Assembly (NCBI GenBank): GCA_039583875.1
Contig: CM077163.1
Location: forward strand, 114,213,213-114,277,212
Direction: 5' to 3'
From: Platanthera guangdongensis
Lineage: Eukaryota > Streptophyta > Magnoliopsida > Asparagales > Orchidaceae
DNA: 64,000 bases
Under the pieces are notes generated by a model. That model ran no database searches and was not told where the DNA came from. It worked only from the letters and a program-made list of their open reading frames with translations. Of the stretch, positions 48,401-59,292 are shown piece after piece (position 1 is the first letter of the stretch; each line of letters starts with the position of its first letter). The position numbers and the translations under genes were made by a program.

Positions 48401-50168
48401 ATTGGTCCAAATGTTCTGAAATTTGTACCAAGCACAGGGATAGTCCCCAAGGACATGCCACCAAAATTTGAGGTCATTTGGAGCCATAACCCTCCAATTA
48501 TTTCATTTATTTAATTTTGTGTATTATGAATAAAACTATAGAAACTATTTTCCCACAAATTCCCAATTTTTGGTAGGGGCTACATATGCCCTAAACATGC
48601 ATTCACCAAAAATTTGGGGTCATGTTGATTAATGGTTTGGCTTGGGCATTAGTTATATTTTCTGCCCTAGCCTAGGACCAGTCCTAGGAAAAATGACCTA
48701 CAGGGCAGTATACTGCACCAAATTACATGCTTAAGGTGGAAATGTAAATTTAAGACATTAAGCTACAATTTTCATTTAAGGTAAATGCTCTGGAAATGCC
48801 TCTAAGAGGCCTAACATTGCCATGCAATATTGCTGAAATAGTGTGACAGATTTATATAATACTATAGTTTATATTTGATTTAATATATATGATACGCACG
48901 AATCCTAAAGCACAACAGACGGGATCGGTTCATTGTCCCCAAATGGAAACGGTCCAGATTGACTCTGGCTGGCCACTTTTGCTGGCAGATTTCGGCCAGC
49001 TGAGCCACCACCACCGCCGGCGGATGTCGCCACCACCTTCACTGTGGTGGTGGTTAGCGATTTGCGACGGTGAGGCCGCCGGAATTGGCTCCTCCAGCGA
49101 ACCCGAGCAAGAAATAAAACTCCGAAAAATCTCATTTTCCTCTCATGGCATCGGGCTCAATTGAGCCCGATGACTCACCCTAAAGATCTTGAAACCTAGT
49201 ACGAGTAGAGGGGAGGCGAAACAGACCCGAATGGCGGCACAGCGGCGAGGTTGGCGGCAGTTGGCCATGGATGAGCTGCTCCGGCGAACTCCTGCTCAAA
49301 ACCTTGATTCTTCACCAAAAGCTTCGCTCCAGGACTCGTTCTCCACTCCATTCTACCCTCTGAAGGTGATGGTGTGACGAATTGGGCTGAAGGTGGCTGT
49401 ATAGGGAGATACAACCAAGGTGAGCTCGGTTTGGGCTTTGGAGGCTTCACCCTTGGTTCCATGTGGCCCCTCATGCTGCCAAATTCTCTGTAAATTCTCT
49501 GAGGAGGCCAGCCAGCACAAATTTGGGCTGATGGAACCAAGGCCAAGTGGCCTCTTCTTCTTAACTCACCTTCTCTATACAAAAATCCCCACTTTACCCT
49601 CATGCATTTGTCCCTCTATTCAAAACCATAAGGTAGGGGTGGTCATTGACCACTTGGGCTGGCCATGGATCAGGTTTGGTGGGCTTGGCCTAAGGGGAGT
49701 GGGCTTAGCCCTCATTTTCTCCTTTAGGTTAATTAGGTTGACTTGGGTTGACTTGGTCAACCATGGTGAGTGGGCTGACCCCACTTGGTGGTCATGTGTC
49801 TAATGGCACTACCCAACTTGGGTTGGGTAAATGTGGTGCCCTACTTGGGCTAATTGGGCCTATAGGTATAGGTTTGATCAAATTAGGGCCATGGTTGACT
49901 TTGGTCAACTAGGTTCAAATGGTTGACCTAATGACATGCCCTAGGATCCACTTAGATTGTTTTAGGGTTAGGGCAATGTGGTGGGGTCATGGTGTGGCTA
50001 GGGTTCCTATTTAGGCTACTTTGACCTAGTTTGACTTTGGCCCCTTAGTGGGCCCCACATGGCTATAACCCACTACCTATTGTCAAACCTAGCTAAATTC
50101 TCTGTCACCCACCCCATGCCTAACCCAATCTAAGTTGAAGGGCTCTAAAAGTAACATAGGATGTTACA
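45446..50168 (-). repeat. Gypsy B1 5' LTR
   Basis: See the paired copy. Ends TGTAAG/TTACA. No gene. Confidence 0.93.
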
Positions 50169-51970
50169 GGTCATACATGAATAAAGCAAGTAAACACTCA
50201 ATATTTATTCCTTCGAGGGCTGGCTCAGCAACTTGGGCTTTAGCCTGCTATTTACCGCTCGGCTACGGAGCACCTACAAGCAACAATCCACCGTAACAGT
50301 GGAAAACAAAAAGCAACGGTTAGCTATGCTGACCAAATTATAACGATCAGGCCCACAAACTCGGGGCGGCGATGCTCCTTTCCCAGTACTTTGTTTGCAT
50401 AACCAAGCAGTATAATGTAAACACATCATCATACACGTGGGCACGCATGGCCACACACCCAGTGCTCTCTAGACACATTCTCGGTGAACCGGACCATGTC
50501 ATGTAAATTTAAGCCATAGACATTGCGGTCTCACCACCGCCACTTGGACGGCCAATCTTGTGAGCATTTTCATCTTACCGGCATTGGTCACGTCATTTTA
50601 AGCCACAGACCGCCTAAAACCCTCCATCTATGCCAACGGCTCCAACCGAACGACATTGAGTCGGTACAGTTCTGCCTAACCCGTTGCTCATATCGCAATG
50701 ACAATTTAAGTCATATGTGCAGGTCAAACTTTCCCGAGTCCCAATCCGATCACACACTTCACATAACCCGATTATATGCAAGTTGGCTCCCATGCCACCA
50801 TGTTGGCAGAATCACGCATCTGCCCAGTTTTCCGGGTGCACCTTGAAGTTAATCACTAAGGCTCCCTGCTGCAATCTACCGTGTAGAATACCCAAAAAAA
50901 AAACATCCGCACGGAGTCTTCTCCGGCTATTTCTGCAATGCAACATCAACGATCCAGACCAACTTGTCCGGGTAGGCTTCACACATCATGCATATGTCTG
51001 TTCTTGATTACGGACTCTACATGTACACAACGGGGACTATTCATGTTTACACAAAGGAACGCCTCAAACTCACCGCAAACTCGCGAGAGCGGGCTTCCTA
51101 TGCAAAGAAAAGAGGACTTTACATGTCCTAGGATGAGAATCGTTACACTAGCGTTTTTCCTTAGCACCATGGAAATCTATGCAGATGAAAAGCACCGCAA
51201 TCTCCTTGTCTTCGTAGATCCAAAGTCGGCTCGCGATTTGGAGCTCCGAAGCTTCGTCGGTGACCGAATCTAGCCTTATTTCTTCTTCCTTGCTCTCCTC
51301 TCTCTCTATGCTTTAGAAAGAGAATAACCCAAGTGAAATGGGGTTTTCAAAGCCCTAAACCCGGGTATATCTCAGCAGGAACAACTCCCAGCCGTCGGAT
51401 CCCAAAATAAGGAAACAGACTGCCACAATTCGGGCTTGAAATGCAAAATATGGGCCGAACACGGCCTGTGACGCGCCCGTGTCCAGTGCTATGTTCCCCA
51501 TTCGCCATCAAAACCGACGTGTCCCGAAAAGCACACGGGTTCTCGATATGCCAGTGTCCGGATTGACAAGCCCGTGTCATCCAGTACACGTCCGTGTCGT
51601 TGGCTGTGTTCCTCCATCGACATAGGCCCAACACCAACCCGTGATGGACACGGGTATTGGACATGCTCGTGTCCCATTTGACACGCCCATGTGTACCTTA
51701 TACAGCCCATGTGCCGACCCTGTGTATCTACCATGCCACAGCGCGGCTTCAACCCATGAAGGACACGACCTATGACACGCCCTTATCCCAGGCCGTGTTC
51801 GCTGCTTGACGATCGTCGACTCAAAAATTCGTCGACCTCTCGGCCAGATTGTCGACCCGAGCACGACACGCCCTGGTACACGCCCGTGTCCCAGGCTGTG
51901 TGACCCATACCAAGTTTCGAACTTGGCTCAAAACGCCTCCCGTCGCTCTTTTGATTTTCGGGGCGTTACA
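50169..51970 (-). repeat. Solo LTR S, outer part with CACG-CC-CGTG array
   Basis: From 51420 to 51920 ACACGCCCGTGTC and GACACGGG words recur about 15 times; the best, 51872-51895, is a 24-base palindrome around CC with one mismatch per arm. The array lies near the minus-strand LTR start, in U3. Confidence 0.85.
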
Positions 51971-51975
51971 CGCGT

Positions 51976-52273
51976 TTGTACTTTGGGAACCTCCACGGTC
52001 GAAGTAGGTAAAGTAGACTTTGTCTTTTATAAAAAGTTTATTTAAATTCAAAGGGTGTCTAGATCAAGTACTATTTTTTAGTTTATTTTCTTCCTATAGT
52101 TTAATTTAACCCATTTTAATATTTAGATAAAAAAATATTAATTTGCGTGAGTAGGAGTAATCAACAGTCCCGAGTCTAAATACGACAATTTTTATACTAT
52201 AATTTTATAGGTACACTTACCTATTTTGGATTATAATTTGAAATTATTTTAAAACTATCAAAATTATTCATCA
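51976..52273 (+). repeat. Element N 5' LTR, last part
   Basis: Continues from 35487 across S. AT-rich U5 ending ATTATTCATCA. The duplicated CGCGT of S is at 51971-51975. Confidence 0.8.
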
Positions 52274-52279
52274 AGTTTT

Positions 52280-52297
52280 TGGGGCCATTGCCAGAAA
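52280..52297 (+). promoter_or_regulatory. Degenerate Asp-tRNA primer-binding site of N
   Basis: TTTTTGGGGCCATTGCCAGA follows the LTR end and matches the Athila/Tat site TGGCGCCGTTGCC with two changes in its first 13 bases. Confidence 0.7.
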
Positions 52298-52434
52298 TTT
52301 ATCTTGTTGATATTTTGAAAGCGAAAATTATATTACTTTTATCACTTTCTTTCTTTATCCCCAATACTCTTTTTAATTTTCTTTTTCACATTCATTTCAA
52401 TTAGCTAACGGTTGTTTTTATTTTTATTTTAAAA

Positions 52435-52662
52435 ATGTTATCTAAATTGGTCGCCACGCTTGCGAAGCTTGAAAATCATCTTAGTAATTTGGACGTCGCG
52501 CACAAGTGTAAAATTTCTTATTTTTATTGTGGTGGTTCTCATCGAATTGAATATTGTTATCATTATAATTATTATAAAAATCTTTCTATTGAAAACAAAT
52601 TTTATAATAATTATGAAAATAACTATTCTCACTTTTATGAAATTTTTTTCAAATTTTCATGA
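52435..52662 (+). pseudogene. Element N gag scrap with degenerate zinc finger
   Basis: 75 codons (MLSKLVATLAKLENHLSNL...). ISYFYCGGSHRIEYC resembles the CGGxHxxxxC finger of Athila-type Gag, with one Cys lost. It then runs into Asn/Tyr-rich low complexity. Not a complete protein. Confidence 0.55.
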
Positions 52663-52985
52663 AAACAATTTTTTTAATTCTTCTAATTTTGATGAAAATA
52701 ATTGTTCGAATTTAAACGAGAATAATTATTTTGATTCAAATAATTTCTCTTCTACCTCGGTTTTTGGTTTTTCTTATTCTTAAGATCAACCGAAAAACTT
52801 CCCGCATTATGAGAATAATTATTTAGATCCGATTTTGTTTTATTCTTTTATCACACCACACACTTCTTCTTCTAAATTTAGGGACTTTACACAATTTCAA
52901 GTTGATCCTCCACAAAATTTAGAAGAAATTATTGTTTGTCCTAATAATTTTTCTCCTTCTTTGAAAATTTTACTTATGCCGAAAC

Positions 52986-53707
52986 ATGAATTTCGTATGC
53001 CACCATAATATCTTATTCGAAAGAGAAGAAAAATTATTATATAAAGAATTTATTAATGCATTTTCTAATGATTCTCCGCCCTCTTCAAATATTTCACCTA
53101 GTACGGAACATGAATCTTCATATGCCCCCTTGATGTCTTATTCGGAAGAGGAAGAAGAATTATTATATCAAGAATTTATTAATATTATGGCCACACTGGG
53201 TGAGTTAGAAGAAGAACATGTTTCTTCTCCTACCACACCCGTTCTTATTTTCATGAATTTTCAAGCACCACTTCTAATTATTTAGGAATTCAAACTTATG
53301 AAAATGAGGAGGCCGATAATATTTTTTTAAATGAATTTTTAATTGACGATTTTATTTTTGAAAATAAACAACCGGAGCAAAATCATATGACTTTGTAAGA
53401 GCCTCCTCCTTGCGAAGATTTTTCTGACGTGCTTATTCTTGATTTTTCTTTCACTAACGAGTTTCAGGAAGGAGAGGAGTCGTTGCAATTAAACTTATTC
53501 CACGATCCTTTTGCCGCTCCTCTACAAAAATTCAAATCACCTCAGATATGGATAGATGATTTGAATTTATATTTACAAGATAACTGCAAGAAGGAAAATG
53601 AAGCAATTAGCGGAGGAGTAGCCGTGCGAGCGACTTTGCCATCTTCGCCAAAGGGTGAATTAAGGGAGTTGCATGTGCACTTTAATTTTTATTTTCCATT
53701 CTCCTAA
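52986..53707 (+). pseudogene. Element N degenerate acidic ORF with internal duplication
   Basis: Reading 52986-53285 contains EEKLLYKEFIN and, about 55 residues later, EEELLYQEFIN, with similar flanks: a tandem duplication in coding sequence. A later segment 53429-53707 (WIDDLNLYLQDNCKKENEAI) is in the region ahead of the 3' untranslated part. I do not recognise a domain. Confidence 0.5.
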
Positions 53708-53857
53708 CCCAAACTGTCTAGCTTAAAGATCGGAAAAAGAATAGCGCTCTTAGGAGACACCCCTTGTTTATCTTCATAACTTTTTTTTTGAAAAAAAAAC
53801 AAAACAAATTCTAAAAAATATAAATTTATTTCATTTTGCTTACCCCTCCTACTTGGC

Positions 53858-53910
53858 CTATAAACATTGGGGACAATGTTTATCCTTAAGTATGGTGGTG
53901 TAGTCTTCTT
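53858..53910 (+). other. Athila/Tat-like 3' marker of N
   Basis: ACATTGGGGACAATGTTTAT then TTAAGTATGGTGGTG corresponds to the word that lies after the coding region in Athila-type elements. It ends the coding portion of N. Confidence 0.65.
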
Positions 53911-55119
53911 TATTATTTTTAATTACAAATTTCAAAAAAATGTATTAAATTTTTTTTTAAAAAAACTTTGTTATTTTTTTAACAAAAAAAGAAAAAATAG
54001 AAAATAAAAGAAAATTCAAAAAAATAAAATAAACCCCTGCTTAAATTTTTGTGATTTTTCAGATATTTATTTTGAGTTAATTTATAAGAAGTTATATAAT
54101 TTTTTATTTTCTAATCTTTTATTTCATCATAGTTAGTTAAATTTAATTTTTAGCTGATTTGATTTTAAGAAATAAATTTATGAAGAAAATTTGTTTAGAG
54201 AAATTTATTTAGTCTTTTTCTCTCGAATTTTAATTAGTTTCGATTTTATAGTGCTTAGTTTAACAATCTTTAGATTTTAATTATATTCACCTAAGTTTTA
54301 AGATTCTTAGGAAATTTTAATTTACTATACTACCTCTCTAATTATTTTAATTTAATCTAAATATTTTGCTAGCCTTTCCCTTATTTTTAATTTTTCTTGT
54401 TAGATCATATGTCATGGTGATAAGAGGATAAAATTCATTATCCCCTATTACACATATGCAATTTCTCCTTTTTCGTTAGTTCATATGACATGGGAATCAA
54501 GTATTCCTTGGTAGACATATGCAACCCTAAAAATAAAAGGAGAAGCAAGAGGATAAAATTCATTATTCCTAATCAATTTTGTTTTTGTTTGAAGAGAAAG
54601 AAAATATTTGTTCATAAGTCATGGAAAATGTGAGGATAAAATTCATCATTTTCTTGGTAAACATATGCAAATATCAAAAAGAAAAATTTGTGCGTGGTGA
54701 GATGATAAAATTCGTCACCCCCAATTAAAGATCTCTTCAATTTCCTTATTCCCAAAATCCAAAACCCAATATAATTACTTTAGAATTAAATTAAAATTTT
54801 TAGAGAGCATACGTAGTAGTTTAAATTTTCATTTAAGTTTCTTTTTAGTGAAAAAAGTGTTAATAATTTTTAATCTAACTTTGTTTGCTAAATACTTAAT
54901 TTTGAGTTCTAATTAATTTATTAGAGAAAACCTTGCTAAATATTTAGCTCTTCACATTTTACTTACATATTTTAGGACTTAAAAATTTGAATCCCTAAAG
55001 TTAATTTTTATCTTTTTTTTTATTTAATAAATTTTTAGTATAATAAAATTATATTAATTTCTGATAAGTACTCTCATAGTTTTGCTCTGAAATTACAAAA
55101 TCTTAAGCATCGGGGTATT
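53911..55119 (+). repeat. Element N AT-rich 3' region with repeated hairpins
   Basis: No gene. Between 54405 and 54725 a constant loop GAGGATAAAATTCAT recurs four times, flanked by stems that differ from copy to copy (54416-54445, 54624-54653, 54696-54719), and most copies sit between CATATG words. The rest is A/T-rich. Confidence 0.75.
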
Positions 55120-55420
55120 TGATAAGTCATTATTTATAGTTATATTTATATAGATTTTATTTAATAAATAATAACATTTTATTTAGTTTATTTTAATATT
55201 GTTATTAAAATGCTTTGTTTTCTTATTTCAGGTCAATCTGGGCTACTAATAGTTATTTGGAGCTTGTAGAACTGATCAGGAGATGAAACGGAGAAGGGCT
55301 GGAAAAAACTCAAGAACATCCCCCGGTCACGGTCGTGACCTTCAAGTCACAGGCGTGACAAGCAGGCATGACCCTCCACGTGCTCCGGAAATCATTTCCA
55401 CATCGGATTAAAGCTACACA
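55120..55420 (+). repeat. Element N 3' LTR, truncated
   Basis: Matches 34231-34545 from TGATAAGTCATTATTTATAG through the first GTCAC...GTGAC words, then diverges at about 55419. About 1.25 kb of the LTR is missing. Confidence 0.85.
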
Positions 55421-56329
55421 TCCATGTTAGAGGAATATCTTCGCTTGTGGTGAAGTTCAGAGGAAGAACGATGGTCGGATGAGCTCTTCAAGGAGGAGAG
55501 AAAAAAGCGGCTGGAGGAAGGATTTCCCCCTCAGAGGAACAAAAATGGCGGACTGATCCTGTCTCCAGTCAACTCCTGAACTTAAATAGAAATAGGGCAG
55601 AAAAATTGTCATGCACGGTTTGGAGCACAACCGTGCGTTAAATGTGCTATATTAACTTCCAGGCCAAGATTGCGGAAGAAGATGTGTTGACCCGTGTGTT
55701 TTACTCTCGCACGGGTGCTTCTGCCCGTGCATGAATAAAAATGCACGGGTTACCACACAACGCTGAAATTCACGACAAGCAGGTGGAACCGTGCATTTTA
55801 CTCGCACACAGGCACTTATGCCCGTGCATGAACAAATCGCACGATTAACCACAGAGCGCTATAAAACTACAATGCAATAGGTAAACCGTGCGTCTCCTTC
55901 GCGCATGGCTACGTTGAAACTGTGCGTGGAGAAATCACACGGGTTGGTCAGTTCATCTAGAGAAAACTTGTAGAAATCACACGATTCGGTGGAAATCGTG
56001 CACTAAGGAATCACACGACCGTGCTTTTTCCACAAGTCAGAATTCCAAAATTGGGAGAAAACTGACCACCTGCACATCAAAACAAAGCTGGAGCAAAAGC
56101 TCCCAGCACCAAATATACAGCAAAGAGTATCCAAAACAGCAAGGGGAGTACCCCAGTACATACCCTTGACATCCCGGTGCAATTTGCAAACCAAAATGGG
56201 TTAAAATAGTGCACAATGGCAAAGTTAGTCTCTAATCAAATATATGACAATTCCTACTGAAATAGTAGTGCACAAGCATGAAAATAAGCACAGATGAGTC
56301 CAAAAACCATATATAAATCAGACTCATCA
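55421..56329 (-). repeat. Element R, main part with CACGGG array
   Basis: Minus-strand LTR start TGATGAGTCTGATTTATATATGG at 56329. In its U3 (about 55600-56040) GCACGGG / CCCGTGC words recur about a dozen times, with the inverted pair CCCGTGCATG/ATGCACGGG at 55721-55749. No coding sequence recognised. Confidence 0.75.
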
Positions 56330-56334
56330 ACTGC

Positions 56335-57230
56335 CCGTCTGTCTAAGGATGAAAGGTTATGCTAAAGGTAAGGCGTGAACCCAAATACGCCTGTACGGCC
56401 TGCCATTCTTTAGAGGTAAAATGGCCCTCCCGTTCAGAAACAATAATCTTTGGCACGTCATGGTACCGTATAAACTGCTCCACAAAGAGGCATACCAAAA
56501 CATCCACATGAGCTTCTTTCTTCATAGGAATAAACCTGTCTACCTTTGTCAGGCGGTCAACGATTACCCAAACTGAATCATTCCATAAGCGTGTGCGAGG
56601 CAACCCATGGACGAAGTCCATGGAGACATCCTCGAACTTCCACTCTAGGATGGGAAATGACTGTATTAATCCTCCGTGGCTCTTGTATTCCGCCTTCACC
56701 CTTTGACAGGCCTCGTACTACGTAACAAAATATCTGACGTCCCTCTTCATTCTAGGCCAATATATGGTCTTTTGCAGGTCGGTGTACATCTTGGCAATCC
56801 CAGGATGCACTAAATATTGAGAGCAATGTGCCTCTCTCAAGATATCCTCCCGAATTTTACCGCCATTGGGAATGTAAAGCCGGCGACAAAGATGAACGAG
56901 GCTATCTTTTAGGGAATACTCGTCAATAGTCCCATCTTCAATTGACTTGAACACCGGGGTCAGAGCAACATACTTTCCTTGCTCTGCCCGAATTCGGTCC
57001 CGAATATCACAGACTATGCTCATTACAGTTAAGTACACTGTATACCCTTTTGAATGGTCTTTATATACCGTGGTAATCTCCATCTCCTCAAGAATCAGTG
57101 CTAATTTCATACTCGTCAATCGAGACTCAGGGATTGATTCTGGTATCTTCCTGCTCAAAGCATCAGCTACAAAATTTGCTTTTCCGGGGTGGTAGTTCAA
57201 GGTAAATTCATAATCACATAAAAATTGTAG
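56335..57230 (-). pseudogene. Gypsy B2 integrase, N-terminal and core part
   Basis: The open frame 57200-56718 gives the end of RNase H (NYHPGKANFVADALSRK) and the zinc domain (EAHCSQYLVHPGIAKM); past one stop, 56699-56343 gives the core. First Asp kept (MDFVHGLP); the second position reads VSEREGHFTS where the family has SDRD, so Asp is Glu. The frame ends at ITFHP where element R entered, and resumes at 34127. Confidence 0.9.
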
Positions 57231-57660
57231 CCACAGCCGCTATCTCAGGATCAGTTCCTTCAGAGTACGAACGTACTTTACATTCATGTGGTCCGAAAAG
57301 ATTTCGCAATGGACGCCGTATAGATTGTGCCGCAAACCTTCAAGTCGGAAGCCACTGCTCCTAATTCTGAATCAAGTATTGGAAGTTGACTTCATGCTTC
57401 TTCAGCTGTCTCGAAGCATAAGCAATCACATGCCCAAGCTGCATCAGTACTGCACCCATCCCTTGATACGATGCGTCAGTGTAGACTTGAAATCCTTCCT
57501 TCCCAGATGGAAGAGCTAGGATGGGTGCGGTAGTAAGTTTGTTTTTCAGTTCTTGGAACGAAAATTCGGAATGGGGTGTCAACTCATATGACACACCTTT
57601 CTTTGTCAGAGTAGTAAGAGGAAGGGAAATCTTTGAGAATCCTTTCACAAACTTGCGATA
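57231..57660 (-). pseudogene. Gypsy B2 RNase H and RT stump
   Basis: Frame 57648-57361 begins within the RT connection (NYRKF upstream, then MKGFSKISLPLTTLTKKG) and contains YTDASYQGMGAVLMQ and [10 protein letters not shown]. The RT fingers and palm are absent upstream. Confidence 0.88.
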
Positions 57661-58049
57661 ATTCCCGACATCCTCAAAACTGTGGTAGGCGTATCAAAGG
57701 TATTTCCTCCAAGGAGTATCTCCAAGTCACACTTGGCGGTTGCGGTCATCTCTGAGCCATCTGGAAGGCGTATTCTACAAGCAATACTTGTGAAGTATTT
57801 CACTCCTTCTAGGTCTTTAACAAATTTTGCTGACACAAACAAGTGCGATGCACTAGTATCGAATAACGTATAGCCCAGTTTCCCGCCAACCATTATGGTG
57901 CCTAAGTACCAATAGCAAATACTCAAAGCTAGACCTCTAGTACATCTTAGGCAACTTAAGATGATTACTGAAAATGTGTTAATTAACTGTAACATACCTG
58001 AAATCACCTCCCGAGGGTTCTGCTCCTGCGCCATGTCCAGCGCGAACAC
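57661..58049 (-). pseudogene. Gypsy B2 protease, fused to the RT stump by deletion
   Basis: Reads GGKLGYTLFDTSASHLFVSAKFV, where the catalytic triad DTG is DTS, then RLPDGSEM and TPTTVLRMSG. At LRMSG the sequence passes directly into NYRKF of the late RT domain. The intact element B1 has about 1.1 kb between these points. Confidence 0.88.
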
Positions 58050-59110
58050 CTGATTCCGAGCAGGTACGGGGTTTCCTCCTCGTGGTCGTCATCCTCGACC
58101 ATGCATTTGTTCTCGTCCATGTGGAGCTGTCGGAGGGAGAGCAGGAGGAGCATTCCAAATTAGCTGCGGGCGATGATGTCGGATGTGGCCTTGTTGGTTG
58201 CATTGGAAGCACACTCGATCATACCTCCCTTCGGGTTGTTGGAACTGTTGAAGCTGTGGAGGTGGAGGGAATGCTGACGACTGTGGGACTGGGCTCTCCA
58301 TTCTAAAATTCTGATGGAAATGCCCGCACCCTCTCTGATGTCCTCTTCAACCTCTGTTGTCATGCCTCCTTCTGTTACTAGGTCCAGCATCCATCACACC
58401 CTCAGCGGGTCTCTTACCACTTCCCAAGTGGTTTGCCTCTAGCCTCTTTGCCATGTCAATTATCTCTGCTAAGCTGGAGTCTGCTATAAACAAAAGGGCT
58501 TGCCTCAGGTTGTCCCGCAAGCCTTTGTAGAACCTTTTAGCAGATCCTCTGTCGTCCAACTCATAGGAGTCAGCAAATCTAGCCAGATGCTGAAACTCTC
58601 GCTGGTACTCTGTGACTGACTTGGATCCCTACTTTAGCTGTAGGAACATTTCTTCAAGTTCATCTCGAACTATCGAAGTGATAAAGTGCTCTAAGAAAGC
58701 TTCAGAAAACTCACTCCAACTAATATCTGTGTAGACTCTTGCTTGGAAGGTGGAACCCATGAGAGACTTCCACCACCTTTTTCCATGCAGTTCTAGAAGT
58801 GACGCTACCAGAGTCACAGTCATATTGTTCGGACATCTAATTACCGACATCATCTATTGCATGGTGTCGAGCCATTCCTCCATACGCACTGCCCACTCCG
58901 TCCCAAGGTAGGTAGGAGGGGAGAGAGCTCAGAAGTTGCTCAATAAATTAGAGTCCGGTACTTAGTGTTGTACAGGGGCTTGTTGGGACCTAAAGGCATC
59001 CAAGATAGCTGTGAGCGTCTGTCCTTGCTCCGATTGCTGAAATTATGTGGGTACGGATGGGGTGGGAGTGCCCCCCACCATCTCAACAAGCATTGGGATC
59101 TACACGTAAG
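58050..59110 (-). pseudogene. gag: Gypsy B2 gag
   Basis: Frames 58853-58629, 58559-58347 and 58301-58089: RWWKSLMGSTF, WSEFSEAFLEHF, SAKRFYKGLRDNLRQALLF, then a zinc knuckle CFQCNQQGHIRHHRP with the last Cys lost. Frameshifts and stops between segments. Confidence 0.88.
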
Positions 59111-59292
59111 GTACATACCTAAGGTCAGGTTTGCGAATCTTAAGGTCAAAGTTGGACATACTTAGTGTGAATTACAAATGGACACACCATTGCTTCCGCT
59201 GAGTCAGTTTCCCCTAAACTAACTATTCGAGCGGGGGTGTTGCATTGTTGAATGGCTTCCTTAGTTCAGTATTGTAGCAAGCTGATAACATT

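Larger units (their letters stand above)
35797..50168 (-). mobile_element. Gypsy element B1 (chromovirus type) with 4.7-kb LTRs
   Basis: LTRs 35797-40556 (4760 bp) and 45446-50168 (4723 bp) start TGTAAGACCCCC and end GATGTTACA, flanked by GATCA and GGTCA (4 of 5 match). LTR divergence is about 9 percent in the stretches I compared. The interior (40557-45445, 4.9 kb) has gag, protease, RT, RNase H, integrase and chromodomain on the minus strand, all with scattered stops. This is the innermost layer of the right-hand nest. Confidence 0.94.
35488..51970 (-). mobile_element. Solo LTR S, split by gypsy B1
   Basis: Pieces 35488-35796 and 50169-51970 (about 2.1 kb together) start TGTAACACCCC and end GGGGCGTTACA, flanked by the exact duplication CGCGT (35483-35487, 51971-51975). 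Minus-strand start TGTAACGCCCCGAAAATC is typical of chromovirus LTRs, so I orient it minus. No second LTR or interior remains, as expected after LTR-LTR recombination. Confidence 0.88.
34231..55420 (+). mobile_element. Non-autonomous Athila/Tat-like element N
   Basis: Left LTR starts TGATAAGTCATTATTTATAG at 34231 and, after removal of the S/B1 stack, ends ATTCATCA at 52273 (about 1.55 kb). Then a degenerate Asp-tRNA primer-binding site. The right LTR starts identically at 55120 and breaks off near 55420, where R resumes. The 2.85-kb interior has only gag-like scraps, no pol. The layout fits a deletion derivative of the Athila/Tat type. Confidence 0.82.

Noticed and set aside
50523..51273. Possible host exons in the GC-balanced part of solo LTR S
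   Set aside because: Open frames overlap in several frames, no domain is recognised, and exact target duplications show the whole stretch is LTR.
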